Shown in pieces: positions 57,082 to 64,000 of a DNA stretch of 64,000 bases (its first letter is position 1; every line of letters starts with the position of its first letter). Source of the DNA: CAYMCQ01 sp964389025. Its GTDB lineage: Bacteria > Verrucomicrobiota > Verrucomicrobiia > Limisphaerales > CAYMCQ01. The position numbers and the translations under genes were made by a program. The DNA lies in the NCBI GenBank assembly GCA_964389025.1, contig CAYMCQ010000008.1:1-64000 (forward strand), written 5' to 3'. The notes below the pieces were generated by a model. That model had not been told where the DNA came from, did no database searches, and saw only the letters and a program-made list of their open reading frames with translations.

Positions 57082-59478
57082 TTAATTGCCCTCGCCAGAA
57101 ACTTCTTCGGCCTGCCGGAATGGTTTTTTTGCCCGATACAACGCCAGTCTTTTTTCTGCAGCCTGGGCAAGATCAGCTTCGCCCCGAGACAGCGCCTGTT
57201 GCCGAACTTGTGCGGCTGCCTGAATCGCCTCCTCGAACTGCCCGGTTTCAGCCAAAGCCGCGTCCAATGTCCCAAGAAAACGCGTCTCGACATTTGAAGA
57301 AAGTTCGCAAGCCTGCCGTGCGAATTTCACGGCGTCGCTTCCGTTGCGAACTTCGCTCTTGGGATGCGTTGCAAGAATCCATGCAAGGTCATTGAGCGCG
57401 ACGGGGAAATCAGGCTTGAGCCGGATCGCTTCGCGGTAAAAATGGATTGCCTGCTCTCTATTTCCATTCATGACAAGCGCGAGACCGACTTCATAAAAGG
57501 CCTGTGGGTTTTCGGGCCGCAATTGGGCAATCTCGCAAAAATGCGCCAGCGCTTGTTCGCTCTTGCCCCGCCGCGACAAAATGAGCGCCAGTCGCCGATG
57601 CGTTTCGGCGTCGCCGGGCTGAACTTTCAAAACGGCAGATAATCGGTCCGCCGCAGAATTCAGCTCGCCCTGCTTTTGCGCCCCAATTGCTTCCTGTTTG
57701 AACTGCTCCAGCAAACCGGGCTTCTGCTGGAGTGCGGTCGCAAACTCTTTTTGCGCTTCGTTCGTCTTGCCTGCGTCCAAGAGCACGCTGCCGAGGTATA
57801 AATGCGCCTCAGCGCCGGCTGGATTCAGCCGGATGACTTCACGGAGGTGAGCCAGACTGCCGGAAAAATCTTTTTTCTTCGCCAGCGCCAGCCCCAAGTC
57901 CCTCTGCGCGAGCAAAAAATCGGGACGGAGTTGCGCCGCGCGCTCATAATGTGAAATCGCTTCGTCCAGCCGGTCCAATTCCGCGAGAGTAAGGCCGAGG
58001 TTGTAATGCGCGACGACGTGGTTCGAGTCAGATTGCAGCGCCCGCTCGTAATGCGGGACGGCCTCCTGGCGTTTGCCCTGGATGACCAGCACGTTTGCGA
58101 GATTGTTTTGCATTTCCGGATAGTGCGGCATGAGCCTCGCCCCTTCGGCAAAATGTTCTCCCGCTTCATCCACTTTCTTTTGTTCGAGCAACGCCATCCC
58201 GAGGTTGTAGTGGGCGATTGCGTTGTTGCTGGTGACGGCCAGTGTGCGCTTGAAAAGCGTTTCGCCGTCCCGCCAAAACTGCAATTGATGCAGTGTGACC
58301 GCCGCGCAACAGGCGACGGCCAGAATACCAGATGTTTTCAAAATGATCTGGTCGTAAGCTCTCGCCTGGAAAAAATCACTCACGCCCCACGCGATGATGA
58401 TGAACACGCCGACGGCCGGAAGGTAAGTGTAACGATCCGCCATGGACTGCACGCCCACCTGAACCAGTCCGATGACCGGCACCAGCATTCCCAGAAACCA
58501 AAACCATCCGACAGCAAAGTAAGGCCGCTCCCGCCGCCGCTGTATCACGGCAAGGCTCGCTACAACCAGAAAAAATCCAGCCACGAGAATCGCGGGCCAC
58601 GCCCAGTAACCCGGATACGGATACAGCACCGCCAGTTCCGTGGGCCAGATGATTTTCTTCAGGTAGCGCACATACGAAAATAACGCGTTGAAAATCCGGA
58701 TGAGCATCGGGAGCGACTCCACGGCCATGATTGTTTTTTGCTGCGCCCACAACGTCACCGCGCACGACGCCAGGCTCAAAGTGATGAAGGGCATTTTTTC
58801 GAGAACAAGCCTTTGCCAATTCCGCATTCCGTCCGCACTCGACGTTCGATTCAGCGGCCAAAAATCCAGAAGCAGAAGAACGAACGGCAGCGTCACCACC
58901 ATCGGTTTGCTCATCAAGCCAAGCGCGAAAAGAAACAGCGCAAGCACATACCATTTCTTTGCGCTGACTTTGGACTTTAGACTTTGGACTTTGGACTCCG
59001 CAAAACGCACATACGCCCACACCGTCAGAAAAAAGAAAAACGCGCTGAGGACGTCTTTGCGCTCGGCCACCCACGCGACCGATTCGACGTGCAGTGGATG
59101 CAGCGCAAACAGCGCCGCCACAAACACGCTGCGCCACGCCGCGCGAGTCATTCTTTGGAGCAGCGAGAAAAGCAGAAGCGTGTTTGCAACGTGGAAAAGC
59201 ACGTTCGTCAGATGATGCCCCCAGGCATTCAAGCCGAAGAGTTGCGCGTCCAGCATGTGGGAAATCCACGTCAGCGGATGCCAGTTCGTCGCGTAGCGGC
59301 CTGAGAACGCCCACGCAATTCCTTCGAACGTCAGTCCGTTTTTGACCTGTAGATTGTTGAGGACGTATTGCGGGTCGTCGTAATTTACGAAGCCGAAAGT
59401 CAACAGCGGGCTGTAAACCAAAAAGGTCACGACGGCGAGCGCGACCGCGATTGGCCAGATTTTTCGTTCAGCTTCCAT
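57082..59478 (-). CDS. TMTC-like membrane protein with TPR repeats (array gene 1)
   Basis: The 798-residue protein has the family N-terminus FVNYDDPQYVLNNLQVKNGL, NWHPLTWISHMLDAQLFGLN and HPLHVESVAWVAERKDVLSA, ten or so membrane helices, then a long TPR region (roughly residues 430-760, about nine repeats) and the tail LALYRAKKPFRQ. The acidic pair and HPLH..S motifs recall GT-C glycosyltransferases such as TMTC1-4. Loop 1 holds an ACTTTGG-type heptad array (58966-59000). It is the 3'-most gene of a co-directional tandem run, 48 bp after the stop of the next copy. Confidence 0.86.
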   Translation of the reverse strand: MEAERKIWPIAVALAVVTFLVYSPLLTFGFVNYDDPQYVLNNLQVKNGLTFEGIAWAFSGRYATNWHPLTWISHMLDAQLFGLNAWGHHLTNVLFHVANTLLLFSLLQRMTRAAWRSVFVAALFALHPLHVESVAWVAERKDVLSAFFFFLTVWAYVRFAESKVQSLKSKVSAKKWYVLALFLFALGLMSKPMVVTLPFVLLLLDFWPLNRTSSADGMRNWQRLVLEKMPFITLSLASCAVTLWAQQKTIMAVESLPMLIRIFNALFSYVRYLKKIIWPTELAVLYPYPGYWAWPAILVAGFFLVVASLAVIQRRRERPYFAVGWFWFLGMLVPVIGLVQVGVQSMADRYTYLPAVGVFIIIAWGVSDFFQARAYDQIILKTSGILAVACCAAVTLHQLQFWRDGETLFKRTLAVTSNNAIAHYNLGMALLEQKKVDEAGEHFAEGARLMPHYPEMQNNLANVLVIQGKRQEAVPHYERALQSDSNHVVAHYNLGLTLAELDRLDEAISHYERAAQLRPDFLLAQRDLGLALAKKKDFSGSLAHLREVIRLNPAGAEAHLYLGSVLLDAGKTNEAQKEFATALQQKPGLLEQFKQEAIGAQKQGELNSAADRLSAVLKVQPGDAETHRRLALILSRRGKSEQALAHFCEIAQLRPENPQAFYEVGLALVMNGNREQAIHFYREAIRLKPDFPVALNDLAWILATHPKSEVRNGSDAVKFARQACELSSNVETRFLGTLDAALAETGQFEEAIQAAAQVRQQALSRGEADLAQAAEKRLALYRAKKPFRQAEEVSGEGN
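58966..59000. repeat. heptad array (GACTTTG type) in array gene 1, loop 1
   Basis: Five consecutive 7-mers: GACTTTG, GACTTTA, GACTTTG, GACTTTG, GACTCCG. On the minus strand it encodes ESKVQSLKSKVS, inserted between YVRFA and the KKWYVLALFLFALG helix. No opposing arm is seen. Confidence 0.9.
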
Positions 59479-59526
59479 GACGACGGGTGGGGATATTGAA
59501 AGAAACTGCCTGAAACGAAAACAACT

Positions 59527-61371
59527 TTATTGCCGAGTGGGGTTGCTCTTGTCAGGGAATTGGTTTTGCAGTTCAGCCGAGCGTTTCTGCGCCTCAGAGT
59601 GGTTTGGATTGATCCGAAGCAATATTGTGTAGTGCTCAATCGCTTCATTTGTCTTTCCCTGAAAAGCCAGCAGATTGGCCATTCCATAATGCGCGTCGGC
59701 ATAATCCGGGTTGAGGCGCAAAGCTTCTTCGAGATGTGATTTGGCCTCTTCAAGTTCGCCCGCGCTTAGAAGCGCAGTAGCAAGGTTGCTGTGTGCCGGT
59801 GCGTGGTCAGGGTCCAAACGCAAAACCTCTCGAAACTCCGTGATGGCCTCGTCAATTCTTCCGGCGCTCGCGAGTGCTGAACCGAGGTTGATGTGTGCGT
59901 CCAAAAAGTTCGGACGAATGCGGACGGCTTCACTGAAATGATTGATCGCCTGTGCAAATTCTTGGCGATGAAATAAAACTATGCCGAGGTTATTGTGAGC
60001 GTTGGCATAGTTTGGCCTCAGCCGAAGGGCTTCCTGATAATAAGCAGCAGGGTCGCCACCACGGCTGCCAATCGCTTCCCCCAAAACGTATTGGGCCACC
60101 GGATTGTAATGCGTAACTCGCACCGCTTGGGCAAAAAGTGTTTCAGTATTTTTCCAGTGAGAGGCTTGGGAAACCGTCAGTCCAAAACAAAGCACCAGAA
60201 TTCCAATTGTCAGTCCCGGCCAAAAAAAACCATTTTGAATTTTGCTTCCAAAAACTTCCCAAGAGATCCAAATGATTGCGATGAACAAGCCGATTGACGG
60301 AATGTAGGTGTAGCGATCCGCCATCGCCTGGGCTCCGACTTGCACAAGGCCAATCACTGGCACGAGCGTTCCTAGAAACCAAAACCAACCGACAGCCAAA
60401 TATGGCGAGCGACGCAATCTCCACACGGCCAACGAAGTTATTCCAAGCAAAACGAAAAAGGCTAGGATTGCTGCTGTGATTTGTGGCGTGTGTGGAAACG
60501 GATAAAGCACCGCGAGATCGGAGGGCCAAAACATTTTACGGATGTAAGTCAGGCAACCGACCAGCGCATTGGAAAGCCGGGGACCCATCGGCAGTCTTGC
60601 GATGTCTGTCATCGCGCCGCCGCTGCGCTGCACGACAAACGTGATGACGCAGGAAGCGAGGGTCAAAGCGAAGAATGGAGTTTTTTCCAAAAGCAAACTC
60701 CGGAGCGTTGAAAGTTGAAAGTTGAAAGTTGATGGCTGGAACCGCCGCAACGGCCAGAAATCCAGCAGGAGCAAAACAAACGGCGTCGTGACCAGCATAG
60801 GTTTGCTCATTAAGCCGAGCGCGAAAAAGAAAAGAGCTAGGAGATAGCTTTGAATGCTGAATTTTGAATTTTTAACTTTGAATTCTACGAACCGCGAGTA
60901 AGCCCAAAGCGTTAGCATGAAAAAGAAGGTGCTCAATACGTCTTTCCGCTCCGCCACCCATGCGACCGATTCCACGTGCAGCGGATGAAGTGCAAACAGC
61001 GCGGCGACAAACGCGCTCCGCCAAAGCGCGCCGGTCATTTTTTTCAGGACTAGAAAGACCAGCACCGAGTTGGCGATGTGGAACAGCAGATTGGTCAGAT
61101 GGTGCCAACCGGGTTTCAGTCCGAACATCTCGACATCGAGCATGTGGGAAAGCCATGTCAGCGGATGCCAATTGTCCGCATGGCCGGTCGTAAAAGCCCA
61201 TGCGATGCTTTTGGCATTTATACCCGATTGAACCACGTCGTTTGCGGTGACATACTCCTGATCGTCGTAATTCACAAAGCTATGCCGCGTGACTTGCCAA
61301 AATGCGGCGAACGTGATTAGCGCAAGCCCGAATGCAATCAGTCCCGTGAAGTTTTTCTTTGCCGTTGCCAT
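59527..61371 (-). CDS. TMTC-like membrane protein with TPR repeats (array gene 2)
   Basis: The 614-residue paralogue has FVNYDDQEYVTANDVVQSGI, NWHPLTWLSHMLDVEMFGLK and HPLHVESVAWVAERKDVLST, followed by a shorter TPR region (about six repeats, for example AYYQEALRLRPNYANAHNNL). It is the only one of the family here without the 'PFRQ' tail; it ends NQFPDKSNPTRQ. Loop 1 carries a TTTGAAT-type array (60849-60883) and loop 2 a GTTGAAA-type array (60707-60734). ATG 61371 was chosen; a TTG one codon upstream is possible. The stop of the next gene lies 5 bp upstream. Confidence 0.86.
   Translation of the reverse strand: MATAKKNFTGLIAFGLALITFAAFWQVTRHSFVNYDDQEYVTANDVVQSGINAKSIAWAFTTGHADNWHPLTWLSHMLDVEMFGLKPGWHHLTNLLFHIANSVLVFLVLKKMTGALWRSAFVAALFALHPLHVESVAWVAERKDVLSTFFFMLTLWAYSRFVEFKVKNSKFSIQSYLLALFFFALGLMSKPMLVTTPFVLLLLDFWPLRRFQPSTFNFQLSTLRSLLLEKTPFFALTLASCVITFVVQRSGGAMTDIARLPMGPRLSNALVGCLTYIRKMFWPSDLAVLYPFPHTPQITAAILAFFVLLGITSLAVWRLRRSPYLAVGWFWFLGTLVPVIGLVQVGAQAMADRYTYIPSIGLFIAIIWISWEVFGSKIQNGFFWPGLTIGILVLCFGLTVSQASHWKNTETLFAQAVRVTHYNPVAQYVLGEAIGSRGGDPAAYYQEALRLRPNYANAHNNLGIVLFHRQEFAQAINHFSEAVRIRPNFLDAHINLGSALASAGRIDEAITEFREVLRLDPDHAPAHSNLATALLSAGELEEAKSHLEEALRLNPDYADAHYGMANLLAFQGKTNEAIEHYTILLRINPNHSEAQKRSAELQNQFPDKSNPTRQ
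60707..60734. repeat. heptad array (GTTGAAA type) in array gene 2, loop 2
   Basis: Four consecutive 7-mers: GTTGAAA three times, then GTTGATG. On the minus strand it encodes PSTFNFQLST between RRFQ and LRSLLLEK. Confidence 0.9.
60849..60883. repeat. heptad array (TTTGAAT type) in array gene 2, loop 1
   Basis: Five 7-mers: TTTGAAT, GCTGAAT, TTTGAAT, TTTTAAC, TTTGAAT. Encodes FKVKNSKFSIQS between the RFVE and YLLALFFFALG helices. Confidence 0.8.
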
Positions 61372-61376
61372 CAAGA

Positions 61377-63602
61377 TTATTTTTGCCTGAAGGGTTGTTT
61401 CGAACGATACAATTTCATTCGCTCCTCGGCGGCTTGCGCCAGTTCATTTTGCCCTTTTTCTAAAGCCAGCTTGCGCGTTATCTCCGCGGTGGAAATGGCT
61501 TCGTCGAAACGTCCGGTTTCGGCGTAAGCGGCGTCGAGCGCACCCAAAAAACGCGCCTCCTTGTAGTTCGCCAGTTCACAGGCTTTTCTGGCGAGCCGCA
61601 CCGCTTCCTCGCCGTTGCGAAGCTCCGCTTTCGAATCCGTCGCCAAAATCCAGGCCAGATCGTTCAGCGCCCCCAACGAGCCGGGGTGAATTTCCAGCGC
61701 GCGACGATACTCAGGAACCGCCTCCGCGCTTTTTCCGCTCATGGCCAGAGCCAGCGCCAGTTTCTGGTGGGCGTCCGCGTCGTCGGGTTTCAGTTTTGCC
61801 GCATCGGAAAGACGCGTGATTGCCTCATCAAATCTTCCCTGTCGCAACAGCAGATTGCCGAAATTGAAATGCGCGTCGGCGTAATCGCTTTTGCGGCGCA
61901 GGATTTCCTGGAACTGCGCCGCCGCCTCGTCGAAGTTTCCCTGCTCGCCGAGAACGATGCCCAAACTGTTCCGCGCTTCGAACATGTGCGGTTGAAACTT
62001 CAGCGCGGTCTGATATTCCTTGACGGCCTCGTCAGGTCTTCCCGCCATCGCCAGCACGCGGCCCAGATTGTAATGAGTTTCTCCCGAGCCGGGTTTGGCC
62101 TGCAGTGCGGCATGGTAATGCCCGATGGCTTCATCAAATTTTCCGCGCAACACGAGCGTGAGGCCGATGTTGTTGTGAGCTTCGGCGTAGTCGGGCTTGA
62201 GCCGCACCGCCTCTTCGAAATGCGGAAACGCCTCGTCCACCCTGTTCTGTGGCACCAATGCCGCGCCGTAACTGTATTCCGCCACCGGATTGTTGCGCGT
62301 GACTCGCAGCGCGTGCGCAAACAACGTCTCGCTGTCCCGCCAATAACCGGCCTGATTCATTGTCAGTCTGAAACATGTCGCCAAAATTCCGCACGCGACC
62401 GTCGCCCAGATGAATTTATATTGAATCCTGTTCCCGAAAATTTCCCACGCGCCCCACGTCAGCGCGATGAACAAGCCGATCAATGGAATATAAGTGTAAC
62501 GGTCGGCCATGGATTGCATTCCAACTTGCACGAGACCGATGACCGGCACGAGCGTTCCTAAAAACCAAAACCAGCCCACGGCCAGATAGGGCGACCGACG
62601 CCACCGCCAGACGGCAAGAATTGTGATTCCGCAAAGAACCAGCGCAGAAAATAGCACGAGAGAAGCTGAAAACACTTTTGGAAACGGATAAAAAACCGCG
62701 AGGTCAACCGGCAAAAACGTTTTTCGGACGTAAGTGACGCAAGCAACAAGCGCGTTGCCGGCGCGCACACCCATCGGCAGGGCCGTCACGTCCGCAATGG
62801 CGCCGCCGCGATGTTGCACGACGACAGTAATGACGCTGGATGCCAGCGCGAGAATGAAGAACGGGATTTTTTCAATAAGGAGACCAGGAATCCATGAAAG
62901 TTTCCTGCCTTCCTGGTTTCCTGATGGGGTTTTCAGGTCAAATCGCCGCAGAGGCCAGTAATCGAGGAGCAACAGCACAAACGGTGTTGTCACCAGCATC
63001 GGTTTGCTCATCAAGCCGAGCGCGAAGAAGAGAAGGGCAAGCCAGTAGAAGCCGGAGGTCAGAGGGCGGAAGTCGGAGGCCGTGCTTCTGACTTCTGACT
63101 TCTGACTTCTGACTTCCGGCCTCCGCGCATACGCCCAAATGGTCAGAAAAAAGAAAAACGTGCTGAGAACATCTTTGCGCTCCGCAATCCACGCGACCGA
63201 CTCCACGTGCAACGGATGAATGGCAAACAGCGCGGCCACGAATGCGCTTCGCCAAAGCGCACGAGTCATTTTTTTGAGAACCAGAAAAAGCAGAAGCGTG
63301 TTGGCGATGTGCAGCAGGAGACTTGTGAAGTGATGACTGCCCGGTTTCACGCCAAACACTCCCACGTCCAGCATGTGCGAGAGCCAGGTCAGCGGATGCC
63401 AGTTGCCGGCGAAGTCCGTCGTGAAAGCCCACGCGAAACTTTTGGCGTTCAGTCCGGACAAAACCATCGGATTCTCGGTGACATAGTCCTGATCGTCAAA
63501 ATTGATGAATCCGTTTTGTGTGATTCGCCAGAACGCCGCGAGAGTAATCACGGCCAGCGCGACAGCGATCAGAATGGAGACAGGATTTCTTTTTGCAGTC
63601 AT
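61377..63602 (-). CDS. TMTC-like membrane protein with TPR repeats (array gene 3)
   Basis: The 741-residue paralogue has FINFDDQDYVTENPMVLSGL, NWHPLTWLSHMLDVGVFGVK and HPLHVESVAWIAERKDVLST, then about eight TPRs (for example YNLGRVLAMAGRPDEAVKEY) and the tail MKLYRSKQPFRQK. The acidic pair is in FDDQDY. Loop 1 has an inverted NGARGNC heptad pair (63054-63124) and loop 2 an 8-bp-period array (62884-62924). It starts 5 bp after the stop of the next gene. The family motifs suggest a GT-C-type glycosyltransferase fused to a TPR scaffold; no substrate is known. Confidence 0.87.
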   Translation of the reverse strand: MTAKRNPVSILIAVALAVITLAAFWRITQNGFINFDDQDYVTENPMVLSGLNAKSFAWAFTTDFAGNWHPLTWLSHMLDVGVFGVKPGSHHFTSLLLHIANTLLLFLVLKKMTRALWRSAFVAALFAIHPLHVESVAWIAERKDVLSTFFFFLTIWAYARRPEVRSQKSEVRSTASDFRPLTSGFYWLALLFFALGLMSKPMLVTTPFVLLLLDYWPLRRFDLKTPSGNQEGRKLSWIPGLLIEKIPFFILALASSVITVVVQHRGGAIADVTALPMGVRAGNALVACVTYVRKTFLPVDLAVFYPFPKVFSASLVLFSALVLCGITILAVWRWRRSPYLAVGWFWFLGTLVPVIGLVQVGMQSMADRYTYIPLIGLFIALTWGAWEIFGNRIQYKFIWATVACGILATCFRLTMNQAGYWRDSETLFAHALRVTRNNPVAEYSYGAALVPQNRVDEAFPHFEEAVRLKPDYAEAHNNIGLTLVLRGKFDEAIGHYHAALQAKPGSGETHYNLGRVLAMAGRPDEAVKEYQTALKFQPHMFEARNSLGIVLGEQGNFDEAAAQFQEILRRKSDYADAHFNFGNLLLRQGRFDEAITRLSDAAKLKPDDADAHQKLALALAMSGKSAEAVPEYRRALEIHPGSLGALNDLAWILATDSKAELRNGEEAVRLARKACELANYKEARFLGALDAAYAETGRFDEAISTAEITRKLALEKGQNELAQAAEERMKLYRSKQPFRQK
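62884..62924. repeat. 8-bp-period array in array gene 3, loop 2
   Basis: CCAGGAAT CCATGAAA on one side, then GTTTCCTG, CCTTCCTG and GTTTCCTG on the other; the two sides are complementary. Encodes the PSGNQEGRKLSWIPG loop. The period is 8, not 7. Confidence 0.6.
63054..63124. repeat. inverted heptad arrays (NGARGNC) in array gene 3, loop 1
   Basis: Four purine-arm 7-mers (GGAGGTC, AGAGGGC, GGAAGTC, GGAGGCC) then six pyrimidine-arm 7-mers (TGCTTCT, GACTTCT three times, GACTTCC, GGCCTCC). Same consensus and same loop as 51162-51232. Encodes RRPEVRSQKSEVRSTASDFR then PLTSG. Confidence 0.92.
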
Positions 63603-63606
63603 GAAA

Positions 63607-64000
63607 TTATTTTTGTCTGAAAGGTTGTTTCTTCTGATACAACTCGATTCGCTCGGCGGCAGCTTTCGCTAAGTCCGCCTGCCCGCCGCTTGTTGCCAGT
63701 GCCCGGGCTTGCTCGGCCGTTTCAATGGCTTTTTCGAATTGGCCTGTTTCAGCAAGCGCAGCGTCGAGCGTCCCAAGAAAACGCGCTTCCCTGTTCTTCG
63801 CAAGCTCGCAAGCTCGCTGCGCGAATTTCACGGCGTCGCTTCCGTTGCGGACTTCGGCTTTGGGATGCGTCGCGAGAATCCACGCGACGTCATTCAGCGC
63901 GGCGGCGTTGTCTGGGTCGCACGCGATCGCGCGCCGGTAAACGCTCACTGCTTCCTCGCTCCTGCCCTGCACGGTCAATGACAGCGCGAGGTTGTAATGC
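63607..64000 (-). CDS. TMTC-like/TPR protein, C-terminal fragment (cut by window edge)
   Basis: The reading frame runs off the right end of the window; only the C-terminal ~130 residues are seen. It begins within a TPR (HYNLALSLTVQGRSEEAVSV), continues with the family's conserved AALNDVAWILATHPKAEVRN and RFLGTLDAALAETGQFEKAI, and ends LYQKKQPFRQK. It stops 4 bp before the ATG of array gene 3, so it is the upstream member of the same tandem run. An N-terminal membrane domain is expected outside the window. Confidence 0.9.
   Translation of the reverse strand, partial: HYNLALSLTVQGRSEEAVSVYRRAIACDPDNAAALNDVAWILATHPKAEVRNGSDAVKFAQRACELAKNREARFLGTLDAALAETGQFEKAIETAEQARALATSGGQADLAKAAAERIELYQKKQPFRQK

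Overview
The window looks like chromosomal DNA of a Verrucomicrobiota bacterium, probably a Pedosphaera/Limisphaerales-like lineage. This is inferred from gene content and not from any marker-gene search. Supporting signs are a PEP-CTERM protein, an exosortase-associated TIGR04073 lipoprotein, a giant LamG/Ig-like secreted protein, secreted 'VGY...GF..IANPL' proteins, tandem TMTC-like membrane/TPR proteins and many dispersed palindromic intergenic repeats. No rRNA, prophage, transposase or CRISPR array is visible. Two tRNAs are present: Lys-TTT on the minus strand and Glu-CTC on the plus strand.

Layout. 0-13.8 kb is housekeeping: ispE, a TIGR04073 lipoprotein, a PstS-like binding protein, the AddB and AddA helicase/nuclease subunits separated by an oppositely oriented secreted-protein gene, a membrane protein ending in a GrpE-like domain, a lipid kinase and a secreted sugar-isomerase-like protein. 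14-36.8 kb is a surface-polysaccharide region. Its plus-strand half encodes a CDP-6-deoxyhexose pathway (rfbF, an L-2-hydroxyglutarate-oxidase-like gene, rfbG, a C-methyltransferase, an rfbC-like epimerase and an SDR). Its minus-strand half is a tightly overlapping operon (HldE-like enzyme, SDR, two-subunit TPP enzyme E1-alpha/beta, two DegT aminotransferases, an unknown protein coupled to a radical SAM enzyme, and a glycosyltransferase). 37-44 kb is one gene for a ~2346-residue LamG/Ig-like protein. 44-54 kb holds a YfhO-type membrane protein, a PgpH-ectodomain protein lacking the HD domain, a TMTC-like protein, RluA and a zinc alcohol dehydrogenase. 53.7-57 kb holds two exported proteins, tRNA-Glu, a RelE-like protein, a four-helix-bundle (23S rRNA IVP-type) gene and an HNH nuclease. 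57-64 kb is a tandem run of TMTC-like genes, the last one cut by the window edge.

The most unusual signal is a family of 7-bp-period tandem arrays, usually built as a purine-rich arm facing a pyrimidine-rich arm. The four-helix-bundle gene at 55930-56340 lies exactly between two such inverted arms with consensus NGARGNC. Gene-less arm pairs of the same consensus sit inside two TMTC-like genes, and arrays of other heptamers sit at equivalent loops of their paralogues, inside addB, and between genes. Inverted 10-bp-period arrays occur at two further sites. I propose an IVS-like (intervening-sequence-like) element family in which an IVP-type protein is carried between complementary heptad arms. 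The period, consensus and placement are read from the sequence; mobility and RNA folding are inference.
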